Positions 21,608 through 32,481 are shown, numbered from the stretch's first letter. The stretch is DNA of 64,000 bases from Ligula intestinalis (GCA_036362985.1 JAYGXS010000002.1:85349024-85413023); one strand, 5' to 3'. Notes: generated by a model from the sequence alone, not told the origin. Numbers and translations are program-made.

Positions 21608-22009
21608 TGTAGGAGCCTACGGCCCAGCACAACTACACGTGACTCCTTCCGCCTTTGCTCTGCCGGGCTCTTTTCTCACGCGTAATTATCCACTCCGCGC
21701 GCTGTCGGCCTTTCTCACGCTATCGATCAATACGCCGCTTGATAACCGTATAAGCTCCAAGTCAATCGATACTCCTGCTGCGCTTGATTGACTGCAGATG
21801 GCAGCGAACTCATTGCGCAGGAAAAGCTACTCAACAATACACAACTTCACGGCCACAACTGGCGTGCAGACGTAACTGGCAGCTGACTCGTCACGCAGAC
21901 TTTGTACCGTTCATTTTCCGGCAGAACAAGCTCTGTCTACCAAACCAATTTTCCCTGACTTGCCATTTTGGGATCCTTCTGTTGTCGATAGAGTAAGTAG
22001 TTCTTGACA
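21608..22009 (+). mobile_element. Solo LTR, family LTR-2, copy a
   Basis: 402 bases starting TGTAGGAGCC and ending TTCTTGACA (TG...CA), flanked by the 4-base direct repeat TCCC (21604-21607 and 22010-22013). Homologous to 41673-42069 (397 bases) and, inverted, 33326-33716 (391 bases). No internal gag or pol is nearby, so it is a solo LTR. A 4-base target duplication is usual for some Ty3/gypsy elements. Confidence 0.8.
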
Positions 22010-22013
22010 TCCC

Positions 22014-24435
22014 TAGGTCAGGCATGAGCTGATAGGGAACATCGCGTCTGCCAGAGTTTCGGGCCAGCCTTGTTCGACCAGCACCCTCAAGGAACACGTG
22101 ACCCACCACTGAAGCCAGGTGCCCCTAGACGTCAACTCTGACCATATGGGATCTACGACTGGGGACTTTTTTGTTCCGACCACTTTTTGACCCCCTCCCC
22201 CAGATGGAGGCATGACTAGTAGACCAGCCGAAGTAGTTGAATCTTCCCCACTAATAACTTGCAAACCCTCTTAGCGTCATGTGTTTGCAGTCCTCGGAGG
22301 AATGTCATCTATTGATTTTCTGTTATAAATTAGCTTCTGAACTTGGTGTTTTTGTCTTGGAATATAGATTCAGAGGAGGTCCGTAGGTAGGTTTACATTC
22401 CAGAAATTAAGTGGCCATAGGGTGTCACGTATCTGCCTGTATCCCTTTCCAGAAAACTGATTCAGTGACAGAATCTAGATTCGATCGCAACTTTTAAACC
22501 ATAAAACACAGACTCAGTCTCAAGCTCCCGCAAATGAGAAGGGAAATTAGTTAAGCTGGCTATCGAAGTTGAATTAGGATGCTAGAAAAGTCAAATTTTT
22601 CAGTGTATTTATGATCGGAGGGTACACCTGTTTCTGATTAATCTTCACCTTTTAATCCAACTGCATCTCGCGTTGCATAAATATCGATAACATGTCAAAA
22701 ACTACAACATTACAACTAACACGGAATTTTTCGAACTTGTCATTTTCAACTTCACCAGCTTTTAGCCTTCGTTTGCTCACCTCGAATCGCTTTTGGCACA
22801 GATTTTTTATTCAATTTTGTGGAGGAAATGAAAAGTGGAATACACAAAACCAGATAGACGAGGCAATTATCGAGAAATTAATCGGAAGTCTGTACTTCTG
22901 CACAGGAGCGATGACCTTGTGCAAGAGTCAGTCAATGCAGTTCGGGGTGACCCGCTATCAAGACCAGAATTGAAAAAAACTCGGCAGGCATCCATAGGAA
23001 TATCAAGCACATGTTACAGTTCCACACTCTTGGGAGCCCACTGGCAAAATCGAAGTGGCCAATTGTAGATACCACACATTCGGTCGGCTTGTGGAGTCGG
23101 CGTTTCCTGTGGAGAAGGGAAGGGGCGAGTATGTATGTCCCCAACTATTGCCCAATTCACGCTCCAGGTCTTGAGCAGTGGGTGATACAGGTACGCATTA
23201 ATAGAGCAGGTTTCAACCGAGAACAAAGTTGGCGAATTTAACTTGTTCGAGGACCAGGGAATTCGAGAAATAGTTGTTGGAGCTAGTGGTGGTGAATTGT
23301 TTTCGTGTCGTTTTTGGCTGTTGCTCCGGGGGTGGTCTCGTTTTGATTGTCAATGACAGTCTTCAGGAGTACTTCGCGGGACGCGTCCCTGGCGGGGAAA
23401 TATCCAGTCGTAAATAAAACAAGCTCCCGAAACACAATCGCCCGAGCCGGAGTTAGGTTGTCGATGGTGTTTCAGCTCTCCGAGACACTGTTTAGCCCTC
23501 AAACTGCGCTCATATGTCAAGTTTCTCACAGACACGATGTTTTGGTAAACGTTTTTTATAAGGCAGGTGAATATCCAGCGGTAGCCAAGATACAAATTAG
23601 CATCCTATAGGCTTTCCGCAGTGCGGCACTGCATAAACCTATCTTACTTCTCTATCGGAGTACAGTCGGACTTCAAGAGGCGAACAAGGTTTAGAGTGCG
23701 CTAGCAACGGTGGGCCAGGCAAGTGAGGTAAACAACAAAGCTTACTTGAAAGTTTACGGGGTGGAGCGGATCTCGGAGTGGAAGAGTGAAGTGTGAGTTT
23801 GGCCGATTTGCTTATCGAATAATTTCCAAAGCAGTGAAAAAATGGCTTTTGTCTTCCGAGGTTCGTTAGACTGCCATTCTCCCCCGTCCCCCCTTCCTCC
23901 GACGGGGTCAGGGGACTCCTCTAACGCCGTCTGTTCCGACACGGTTGATGTCCTCAAAGTCAACGAAAAACCTCTTATCCACTGTCCAGCCAGGGTTCGT
24001 CAATACGAATCGGTTGTCTTAAGGAAGACAATGACCTCCACGAATGATGATTAATCGTCCCTTTATACAAAATTTGGCTCACACACTTCGGAGTTAGAGA
24101 CCAGAATCGGGGAGTGGGGAGGGAGGGAGGATGGACGTCATGACCTGGGGCAGATGGTCCTGTTCGTTCAGGTGATACAATCTTGAAGTAAACACGTTGG
24201 GATGTTTCAGAGCGCGTGGGGAAAAACGCCTAGCCGTAAACCAAATTTACGGGGAACTTATCATGAGGATAAAAAAACCGAGTTACGATCAGCAACAGGG
24301 ATAAGAACGCACAGGAAACCAATCATCTACAAAGAAAGTTTAGGTTTTCTTTAGATACGAAGGAAACAATCCAACACGTAAGGATGTATAGATTGGAAAT
24401 CATGCATCCCAAAAACATTAATTTTAGGAAAAGAT
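22014..24435. other. No recognisable gene or repeat
   Basis: About 2.4 kb in which neither strand shows a known protein family, tRNA-like unit or repeat shared with the rest of the window. A 70-residue frame at 23842-24054 (+) has ordinary composition but no recognisable domain; it is not called. Confidence 0.4.
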
Positions 24436-24439
24436 CCTC

Positions 24440-24520
24440 TTTGGAATAAATAGTTAAATTTAGTCATTGAAATTTCGAAACTGGTTCCCCAGCTTGTCTT
24501 CGGACTAACCAGAATGTGCA
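24440..24520 (-). ncRNA. PLE-3 tail with hammerhead-like motif
   Basis: Minus strand: UUAGUC, CGAAGA (core with U4 changed to C, 24503-24497), CUGGGG...CCAG stem II, UUCGAA, then ACUAA. UUAGU can pair with ACUAA. It sits 3' of the PLE-3 coding remnant, as in the 30340-31035 copy. Confidence 0.5.
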
Positions 24521-24599
24521 ACGAACAACTGAACTTTCAACCGCGTGGAAAAAATAAAAATTCATATGGTAGGAGAGCTGACTGATAGTTGTGGCTTCT

Positions 24600-24960
24600 G
24601 TCAGTCTGTAGTTTGTGGCCCTTATCGCTTCCACCGTTCATTGAGATGTTTATAAGTTCCATTTAACTCTATGTGTCGGTTGACGCATGGCCTCCAGAAA
24701 TTATCTGTCTTTTTTGGGGAGGCAAACGCCGACGATGCGTGTTTTGTCCCACGCAAAGCTGTGTCTCGTATTAAGGCTAGGCATAGCTACTTCAGATGCA
24801 TGGTCATGTCTTTTCACTGCCAGTTGGTGTTCGTGAATGCGTGTAGAGACATACCTTCCTGTTTGGCCGCTGTATACGGTAAGGATGTGTTTAGTATCAG
24901 TATCTCTATAAAAATGCCCAAACGAATGTCGTTTCTCCTGTCATTCTTTAAGACCCTTAA
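24600..24960 (-). pseudogene. PLE-3 GIY-YIG C-terminal fragment
   Basis: Minus strand reads VYSGQTGRYVSTRIHEHQLA, then NTRHSFAWDKTRIVGVCLP, FLEAM. It aligns with the plus-strand fragment at 30340-30838. GIY-YIG is represented by VYSGQT, and R.HEH is present. No RT remains upstream. Confidence 0.75.
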
Positions 24961-25239
24961 ATGACAATTTATAAAGCATCCAAGCTAGTTATTCATGCCT
25001 GCTCCCTATACAGCGTATAACATGATCCAGATTAATTGAAGACATGTGTAAGCGTAGGGAAATGTATGATTTTCCTCAGCCTAATGTATCAGGCAGGCAG
25101 TTTGGAAACTCTGAATGCGGGCATAACGAAAAGTCAGAGTCAACATTAATTTGGAATCGGAGACGTTTTTTGAAACCCAAAGCTGCTCTTTCTTAAAGTA
25201 CCCAGCTTGAAGAGAACGTAATTTGCTAACAAACACGTT
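24961..25239. other. No recognisable feature
   Basis: Nothing supportable seen. Confidence 0.4.
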
Positions 25240-25335
25240 GATCTCTCTTTGACGAAGAATCCTCGACGGACTTCGAAACTTCAGACCAATAAAGGTCTTG
25301 TCCCAGCGATCGCTTCTTCTTCTTCTTCTTCACGA
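25240..25335 (+). ncRNA. PLE-1 tail, diverged hammerhead-like motif
   Basis: UUGACGA in place of CUGANGA, then GAAUCC...GGACUUC, GAAACUUC, AGACC, AATAAA, and the standard tail TCCCAGCGATCG with (TTC)n at 25316-25332. Core position C3 is changed to U, so it is probably inactive. Confidence 0.5.
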
Positions 25336-25564
25336 TATATTTGAATTTTTAGGGGAATCGGGAATAAACGGGCAATTGCATACTACTGAACTAGTAGTTT
25401 TTTTTCAGAATTTAACTGTTTCAGGCGGCGGCTAATAAGTTCGTTTAAAAGGCAGCACCCCGATTCGACTGAAATAGCCTGGGATTATGCTGCAAGAAAA
25501 TTAGTTTTGAAACCCTAAGTGTGTAAAATATTCAATCAAAGACCCATTTCAGAATTTTGGATAA
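25336..25564. other. No recognisable feature
   Basis: Short spacer with nothing identifiable. Confidence 0.4.
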
Positions 25565-25810
25565 TATTTCGTGAGCTGGTCCTAGAGAGAAAGAAGAATG
25601 CTTTATTTAAAAAGGAATATCCAAAGTTTTCAGCAAAAAGGGCTCCATTCATGAAGAGCAAGGGATAAGGTAAGTAAGGGGTCATGGAAAAAGGTCATAG
25701 AATACTCAAAATCAAGGGTTTACGCGATATCCACATCAACTATGGAAACAGGTCAGCTTTCAACTTCTCGATTTCCGCTTCTTCACACGTACAGTTTGCA
25801 GCCTCATCAA
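25565..25810 (-). mobile_element. LINE-A 3' end, inverted copy
   Basis: Reverse complement of LINE-A 3' ends at 8560-8710 and 13363-13490: gaatgctttatttaaaaagg, gagcaagggataaggtaag, atccacatcaactatgg blocks. Only the 3' terminus is present, a strongly 5'-truncated insertion. Confidence 0.75.
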
Positions 25811-26204
25811 AAAATCCTGTTGATTGAGCATAGTTTATCAGTTAAATCGTCGCAGTTTAATGCTGCCTACCAACTTAAAGAAAAAAGGTAAAGAAAGAGC
25901 AGGCCACCTGAAGTACCCTTGGATGAGTTTACCATCTACTCAAATGCAATTCTCGGACAGCGTTCGCCCTAGCTGTTGTCTCTCAGCAGAAAGCACCTTC
26001 CATATACACAATTGATTAGTTTCTGACCGGGCAGATTCACGGAGAGGTGAGACAGTCAGAGGATTCATTCAATCACCAGCAGCTTGTCATGCGTGGTCAA
26101 TCCATTGCGAGTCACAGACCGCTAGGTACAGAGAAAAATCACAAAAGAACCCACAGCAAATGCAGTGACTACTTGTGACTTATTAGGCTTTACAAAAAGC
26201 CTAT

Positions 26205-26390
26205 ATAGCAGGATTTATTTGTACAAGCAAATGCCAAGACAGCTTTTCAACTCATTCCGGTCTTTGCATTAGATAGCTTAAGAATGAAGTACACAACCAT
26301 TTGAATTTACACAGAAGCAATACAAGCCAGCAAGTTCATTGTTCAACATTGCGAATAGTCACTTATAATATTGCCTTTAAACTCGAGATA
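26205..26390 (+). repeat. Repeat R3, copy c
   Basis: aggatttatttgtacaagca through tttgaatttacacagaagca, matching 17470-17640. It faces the PLE-2 tail exactly as the copy at 17470 does. Confidence 0.7.
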
Positions 26391-26399
26391 CAGGAGAGA

Positions 26400-26625
26400 A
26401 AAATGGGGGAGTGAATGAACAAACTACAGAGGTCAATTAAATGTGGGCATACAATTACCAGGGCAGTTGGAGGTTAGCCACATGATCTAACTGCTCATAT
26501 AGATCGGGTTTCTTCCGTCGTCTATAGGCTGCTTTCATGTAGCGTAAGGTTCGATTTGTTCCTGCTCGAACAAGTAGTCAGAAAGATGTTTTGAGATCAG
26601 CAATTTTCCTTCCTGTATCTGAAGT
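26400..26625 (-). pseudogene. PLE-2 3' fragment
   Basis: Matches 17660-17900 closely in the same orientation: gcatacaattaccagggcag, ctataggctgctttcatgta, cgtaaggttcgatttgt blocks. These encode the very C-terminus of the GIY-YIG part (AAY.R..RTLRY-like) and the 3' UTR. Confidence 0.75.
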
Positions 26626-26639
26626 TGTAAGGCAACATT

Positions 26640-26870
26640 ATTATTGACTATTCACCGCGTTGAACAATGTATTGAATATCTGTAAATTTGAACTGTTGGG
26701 TTCTCCATTCGTTAGCTATCTCATGCAAAGACGGAAAACAGTTGAAAAGTTCTCTCGAAATTTGTTTGTACAAATAAATCCTACTGTCTAGGCTTGCTTT
26801 AAATTCGTGCCTGAGAAACAATGCTTTAGATTTATTAATTATAACTCTGAATGAAGCGGTTAGAAGGAAA
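26640..26870 (-). pseudogene. Repeat R3, best-preserved coding copy
   Basis: On the minus strand an uninterrupted stretch reads NKSKALFLRHEFKASLDSRI, then YLYKQISRELFNCFPSLHEI, EWRTQQFKFTDIQYIVQRGE, stop. It is inverted relative to 26205-26390, giving an inverted pair around the PLE-2 tail. No named domain is recognised; probably part of the PLE-2 ORF. Confidence 0.55.
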
Positions 26871-28084
26871 AGATCGCTGGTCAGCTTATTTGCTTGTCGT
26901 TTTGGTTCTCTTAATTAGAAGAGTTTTCTAGAAATCCAAAGGGATTTGCCGTCCATGGCAGTCTAAAGTAGGACGATGAGTAATCAAGCTTTGCATAAGA
27001 AGGACGAGTATGCCCCTGAAGTACTGTCGAAACCTTTTAAGCTATGAGAAGTCTGTCATCTGAAGTGGAAATTGGTATACAGTCACTCCACTGAATGGAA
27101 GACCTTGCGTTGAGGTAAGGTTGAGGTGACTGATATTCGGACTGAGAAATGTGCCCTCAGAGTTTTAAGTCTACAGTAAAACCTAAAATTTGTGCAAAAT
27201 GACGAAGTTTGCAAAATATTGATAAGCACTCGCAAACCGACCTTAAGGCATGCACGAAAACTTAGACTGGAAATGAAGGAACTCACTATTCTCTTTATAT
27301 GGGATTATTTTCCACCATAATGGATTACTTTCAGGTGTTGCTATAAGCTTGCGACTACAAAAAACAGTGAGCATATACATGACATTTTGATATATCATTA
27401 TTCTTCTGTCTGTTTCGTTTCTAAATTACGCATAAGTGGAAATTATAGTGTACATAAAAGTATATTTCTACATGATGTACATTTAAAAAGATTAGGTTTT
27501 ACGTGAATGCTCGCGATAATATATGACTACCTCTGCTACCGTCCTTATAAAAATTGATGCGGTAAAATAAAATGCGCCAAAGACTTTTTTACTGCATTCT
27601 GTTGCAAAAACTTCACGGTTTAGCGATAAATATTTAAGAAAAGTGAAATTGTTTCTCGTTAGTAAAGACAAAGGCGATCCCTTAAATATGACTTCACTTA
27701 CGTTTGAGCAAGTTCAGAGTAAATTTTCCTGTTCTGAAAGGGATATGTTTTAAACTTCCCGTACTTATTTTGGAGGCATTCCATGGCAGAATGCATATAA
27801 ATAAAAATTTTGGTTCTGTCATGCTTAATAGCATAGAAAATTCCATCGATATGAGACTACTCCCAAGTTTGCCAAAATTAATTCACATTACCCTTAATAA
27901 AGCTAACTAAAGGAACGACTTTCCTGACAAAAAGGCTTTCCCAGGATTAAATCTACTCAGTGGATCAAAATAAGGTGAAAAATATATGCTTAGCTAACAA
28001 GTCAAATTTTGTCATGAAAGTTGCACTATTTCAGGGCCAAACTGTACTTTTGAAGCTTTGAAGCTTTTATGTAGGAAAGTTACT
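26871..28084. other. AT-rich, no recognisable feature
   Basis: About 1.2 kb of AT-rich sequence with only short, unremarkable frames. Confidence 0.4.
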
Positions 28085-28165
28085 TTGGGAAGCAGTGGTT
28101 TATTAGGTGAATTTTCGAAGCTGGAGACCCCACTTCGTCTTCAGACGTATAGGAAAGTGAACACA
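28085..28165 (-). ncRNA. PLE-3-type tail with hammerhead motif
   Basis: Minus strand: UACGU, CUGAAGA (28144-28138), stem II CUGG-like pairing across GUGGGGUCUCCAG, UUCGAA, AAUU, C, ACCUA, then AATAAA. The four bases after GAA form the palindrome AAUU. Predicted cleavage is after the C at 28109. UACGU pairs with ACCUA except at one position. Confidence 0.6.
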
Positions 28166-28199
28166 AACAACAACTAACAGTTAACATTTGAAAATTGTG

Positions 28200-28490
28200 G
28201 GAAAATCGATAATACCGTGGTGCTTACGCCAGTACCCTGTTGCACTGCCAATTTTCCCATTCATATGAGAAGAGAGTTATCTGTCAATAAAGACTTTGCG
28301 CGCCTGGAGGTTGGCGCAAGCGCTACAGTAAATTCCCTGTCTCATGAAATTTCACCCGGAATTCTGAAATGCGTTTTCGATTCAAACCTTTCTGCTACTT
28401 ATGTCTCTGATGACGAATCCACGACGGATATCGAAACGTTAGGCGAATAAACATATTGTCCCAGCGATCGAGTCTTCTTCTTCTTCTCAA
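28200..28490 (+). ncRNA. PLE-1 tail with well-formed hammerhead motif
   Basis: GUCU (28403-28406), CUGAUGA (28407-28413), stem II UCC...GGA, CGAA, ACGU (28436-28439), U, AGGC (28441-28444), AATAAA, tail TCCCAGCGATCGAGTC and TTC repeats. GUCU/AGGC pairs completely, counting one G-U. The preceding 200 bases are non-coding lead-in, like those of the other PLE-1 tails. Confidence 0.7.
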
Positions 28491-28544
28491 ACATATTTAT
28501 TACGTATGGTTTTGAAAATGACGACCGTACAGCCTAATCGCAAA

Positions 28545-29055
28545 ACATTTTGCTCACATCTGGATGCCGGCTTTTTAACGAGCTTCTTTCTTACCACTAA
28601 GTAAAAGTATGTACTACAAAAAGTAGCTACTTAAGTACCATGCCTTTTTCCCATTAATTTTGACTGCCTTTATATATATATATATATTTTGGAAAAAATG
28701 CAGGAAAAAAATATTTCTTGTACTCGTTTGGTAGCAAATTACGCCTTTTTAAATTTTTTTTACTTAAGGAAAGTGCATCTTTCGATTTAAAAAATTTCGA
28801 ATTATGAACTTTTTTTACAATTTTTAGGTGGTCATTCATAGGACATCGTATCCGTAAATTTGTTAATGCTGCCTTTACGGTATAAAGCATGCTCCCTATC
28901 TATTGCGGCGTTTAATGAGAACTATGCGAGATCTTCCTCAAACTGTAGGCGAAATCGTACTCTTCCTTAAACAGAATGTACACAGTGCGCAGTTTGTAAA
29001 CCTTGAGTTCCACTGTAGCAGTCAGTAGGTTTCAAACTTATTCGGCAATTTAGAA
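28545..29055. mobile_element. Foldback element F1, copy b (truncated)
   Basis: Matches F1 copy c (40920-41400): aacgagcttctttcttacca, ttgactgcctttatata, cttaaacagaatgtacacag, attcggcaatttagaaaca blocks. The right arm is missing; a (CA)n run at 29055-29073 and an R1 piece follow the break. Confidence 0.75.
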
Positions 29056-29073
29056 ACACACACACACACACAC

Positions 29074-29240
29074 CGGAATGACTGCGGTGTCCAAGTTACC
29101 TCATTAGTTGGCAACCCTTCAGGCCACGGCTTTTAGCGTACCATGATAGCTTCAAGCGCATCAGATGTGTTTAAGTGAGGAAATTAATTCACTGAGGGTC
29201 GAGCCCACTCTCTCCCCCATCGCCAGCAACAGGCCATCAC
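29074..29240 (-). repeat. R1 fragment (5' end of the element)
   Basis: ggccacggcttttagcg and gcttcaagcgcatcagatg match R1 at 1898-1985 and 4765-4885, ending in agcaacaggcc. Confidence 0.7.
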
Positions 29241-29244
29241 CTAC

Positions 29245-29425
29245 ATGAGCAGTCGCCTAAGTTGGAATGGGCGCAGTGCTAAAAAGGTAAGAGGAAAAGG
29301 AAAGTCGAAGATGAGCATTGTAGAGCAGGTTGTAGAGGGAGGCAGAGGAAAAGAAAGAAGAAAAAAAAAACAGGAGAGAAAACAAGCAAGAGAAGAAAAA
29401 CGAGAACGAGTACGCAACTACAACT
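29245..29425. repeat. Purine-rich low-complexity stretch
   Basis: A strongly GA-rich plus strand (gaagaaaaaaaaaacagga-type). The frames across it are compositional artefacts. Confidence 0.7.
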
Positions 29426-29439
29426 GTTAGTGAAAAATA

Positions 29440-29640
29440 ACCACAAAGGCATAGGCTTTTTGTTGTGGATTTTCACCTTTATCGGCGGGGGAGGAATTAT
29501 GGGGCGCAAACCTCCCAGAATTGAGAGGACCCGTTTCTGCTACTGTTTCCTACTCATGTCTCTGATGATGAATCCACGACGGATGTCGAAACGTCAGGCA
29601 AATAGACGTATTGTCCCAGCGATCGAGTTTTCTTCTTATC
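29440..29640 (+). ncRNA. PLE-1 tail with best hammerhead motif in the window
   Basis: GUCU (29558-29561), CUGAUGA (29562-29568), stem II UCC/GGA with a short internal loop, CGAA, ACGU (29591-29594), C29595, AGGC (29596-29599). The final four bases pair with GUCU as stem I. ACGUC gives the classical GUC cleavage triplet. The PLE tail follows (TCCCAGCGATCGAG and TTC). The four-base stem III palindrome has no loop. Confidence 0.75.
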
Positions 29641-30339
29641 AGGGATTATTATATGGTTTACTAGAATTAATCTTTCCGATCCGTACCACTGTGCTCTTAT
29701 AAAAGGGTTGCTAGAAGACACAATGAGACCCTTGAGTGCAGTGATATCGAGTAATTGCGTGAGTATACAACCGATGAATACTGCCTCAGCGGTTTAAGAT
29801 GGAGTATCCACTTTATGGAACTGGCATCTATAGCCAGCCACGTGCTTCGTAACTTAAGTGTGCATTTACTTCACTCATTCATATAAATTGGAAAACGCGC
29901 ATCCCAATATATTTGAATTTGAAGACGAAGGTGTTATTTGGGAGTACATCAAGTGCCTACGCCGTATAACTGTGCGGCAAATGCTTATAATAATACGGGA
30001 GGGGGGTTATATGTGCTCGAGATGGAGCCTCAAAGACGATGAACGCTCGACCAATACCGTTAATATACCCCATCACAACCAACAACCGACGGAACATTGC
30101 AGACATCCGTTTAGCGGAAATAAAAATATGCGGAAATAATTCTTTATTATGAGAGCAACAACCCCATCTCTCATAGAATGAGTGCCGTCAGCAGTCTGCT
30201 ACGCCGCGCAACGACACAGTGCTCTGACGAAGGAACATATCGAATCGAGCTCAATTATCTCTTTGATCTGTGTTCCCGCAATGGGTACCCAAAATAATTT
30301 TTACGTCTATGCATGAAAAAACAACAACGCAACGAAGAG
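29641..30339. other. No recognisable feature
   Basis: A 93-residue frame at 29858-30139 has no recognised family. No repeat copy seen. Confidence 0.4.
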
Positions 30340-30838
30340 GATCCAGATGGTTCCACTCGAGCACCCTAAAACAAATACACGGCGAATCCTCCCTTTTATA
30401 AGAAAGGTGTCAGAACTCGTTGAAAGACATTTGCGAAAACACCGAATATTAGTGGCGCACAAACCGATGGCTACTTTAGGCACCCAGCTTGTACACCTTA
30501 GGGTAGGGTTTGCTACCTAATTAAGAACAAAGTCATCTAAAAAATCCCATGCGGAGGTTGTGATACTGTATATTGTGGCCAAACATGAAGATTCACCTCT
30601 ATACACATCCACGAGCACCAATTGGCCCTGAAGAGACGTGACCATTTGTCCGAAGTGGCTATGTATTGCCTTGATACAGGACATGGCTTCGCATGGACCA
30701 AAACACGCATCATCGGAGTTTGCCCATCTAAAAATGTCCGGGAATTTATTGAGATCATGCACTCCGACGACTCATGCATCAACCAGCCCATACAAGTAGA
30801 TGTATTTATGAACACTTCAAAGAATGCTGGAAGATAGG
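30340..30838 (+). pseudogene. PLE-3: RT end and GIY-YIG endonuclease, broken
   Basis: Frame near 30400 reads VSELVERHLRKHRILVAHKP, GTQLVHLRVGF, the RT-to-endonuclease linker of PLEs. After a frame change it reads GGCDTVYCGQT, a stop, then HEHQLALKRRDHLSEVAMYC, LDTGHGFAWTKTRIIGVCPS, FIEIMHSDDSCINQPI. YCG replaces YIG. Two further copies are at 24600-24960 (-) and 59660-60075 (-), and a C-terminus at 32660. The ORF ends before the hammerhead-like tail at 30950. Confidence 0.85.
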
Positions 30839-30944
30839 AAGGCAGCAGGGCTCAGACTGAGTGAGACCACACCTGCCAATCAGGTCTCGCCCCGTATAAT
30901 TATTAATTTTCCGCACTTTTGAAAAGTTAGTTGCTCACCGCACA

Positions 30945-31040
30945 TATCCTCTTAGTCCGAAGACGAGCTGGGGCACCAGATTCGAAGATTCACTAATCAA
31001 AGTAACGTATTATCCCAAAGAACATCTTCTTCTTTTTATT
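30945..31040 (+). ncRNA. PLE-3 tail with hammerhead-like motif
   Basis: UUAGU, CCGAAGA (30957-30963; U4 to C change in the core), stem II GAG.CUGG/CCAG.UUC with a GGCA loop, GAA, GAUU, C, ACUAA. UUAGU pairs perfectly with ACUAA as stem I. A TTC-rich tail follows. The core change suggests low or no activity. Confidence 0.55.
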
Positions 31041-32266
31041 CTTCTTTTTCTCCTTCAAATTTCCTTATCTTTGTACGGTAAAAAGGAAAGTTGAGTGGCT
31101 TAAACAAACGGTCAACATTCAGGTGAATCCCAATAAACTTTTTTTCTGCCAATATTCTCATATCACATAAGTCAGGTCAGCAAACACATGTAATTCATTA
31201 TACGCAGAAAATGAAAAAAGAAGGAGTTGATAATGCATATAAATGTCTCATGTAATATTAACACCGCTCGTTTTCACTTCATATGCACGAAAAGACTGCG
31301 TCTTGGGACCACTGGGACCGGAGAAGGGGCAAGGGTATGGTAAGGTGTAAGCAATGTAGCCTGAGAGACTTCCTTGTCATCGACTTCTATCGATTAGGTA
31401 TTGCAGGACAGTACCCGAAATCGATATATTTTCGCCTCTACCTAGTTAGGCAGGTATGTTTTCCCATACTGACTTTCCAGGCACCTCTTGGTACGGCTAG
31501 CGTATCCCGCTCCTCGGGGAACAAGTGAATGAATTAATGCACGTCAGGGTGGCTTGCACCAGTAAGGGAGTCTTTTCCTTTTCAGCGTAGGAGGGGAAAT
31601 TTTGTGTTGAATACAAGTACATCTTGATTTTTCCGAAATTCCTCTTCCTTTCTTAAGAGTACGCGCATGGTTGCCGAAGGGAAGTGCTAATTGTCTGACT
31701 CGTTCGCTTGCTGCGTCCCCTAGACAAGGAAGGCACCTGTTTTTCGTGTGTAATAAAAAAATGGTCTATCAAAAGGCTTAGACAATTTGTATTTTTCCCA
31801 CTTCTCTTTTAAGACTGCAATAAAAAAGTAGTTTAAAAATAAATGACTGTTTTCTCGTTTATTTTCTTTTGTTACCTGCACCTTTACACTTTCTAGTTGC
31901 CATTGGTGCTATTGAGTTCGTTGTTACTACTTAAATTGTTCCTCTGCAACATTGTCCTCTTCTTCTTCTTCGTCATATTCTGCTTCCTAATTTTCTTTTT
32001 GTTCGCCTTCTTCCACTACTTCCTGGGAATTTCGCCTGTTTTTGCCCCACTTTCCACTCCGTCTAATGCAATTATTTCCGATTTCTACTTCTTTTTCCCC
32101 GGTCTTTTCATTTTGTCTTTCTATCCTCTGCCTCTTTCTATATTCACTCCAACCTATGTAGAACTTTTAGTTTCGACTTCCATCCAGCCAGAATTGCCTC
32201 GACGGTTCGGCCTGTCGAAGTTGATCAAGGTTGAAATGAACACAGCACGCGCTCGGCCAACCTACT

Positions 32267-32272
<6 letters not shown>
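31041..32272. other. No recognisable gene
   Basis: AT-rich, then a pyrimidine-rich part (31900-32170) whose frame encodes a string of L and F only because of its composition. Nothing else identified. Confidence 0.45.

Positions 32273-32304
<32 letters not shown>
32273..32304. repeat. Poly-C run of 32
   Basis: Thirty-two consecutive C bases. Runs this long are prone to assembly and sequencing length error. Confidence 0.97.
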
Positions 32305-32451
32305 ACCGGACCGACACATCAAACTCGTCGGACTTAATGCTTGCTGACACACACGGAGGAAGGCCAGTCGCTAGGTGCGCAAGCGTATTTAGCAGACTGG
32401 GCGACTCCGGGACGGGGAAAAGATGCCTGCTAGGCACAGATAGGCAGACGC

Positions 32452-32481
32452 GAGGAGGAGGAGGAGGAGGAGGAGGAGGAG
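32452..32481. repeat. (AGG)n microsatellite
   Basis: Ten consecutive GAG/AGG triplets. Confidence 0.95.

Noticed and set aside
24671..24964. Plus-strand 97-residue frame (also 59678-59893 plus and 30517-30762 minus)
   Set aside because: Each is the antisense of a PLE-3 GIY-YIG fragment.
29591..29610. Alternative hammerhead reading with a looped ACGU...ACGU stem III and a GUA triplet
   Set aside because: It leaves no stem I. Taking GUC at 29593-29595 gives GUCU/AGGC pairing in several copies, so that reading is preferred.
31897..32268. Leu/Phe-rich frame resembling a membrane protein
   Set aside because: The stretch is pyrimidine-rich, which alone gives L, F and S codons; there is no domain, and the end runs into poly-C.
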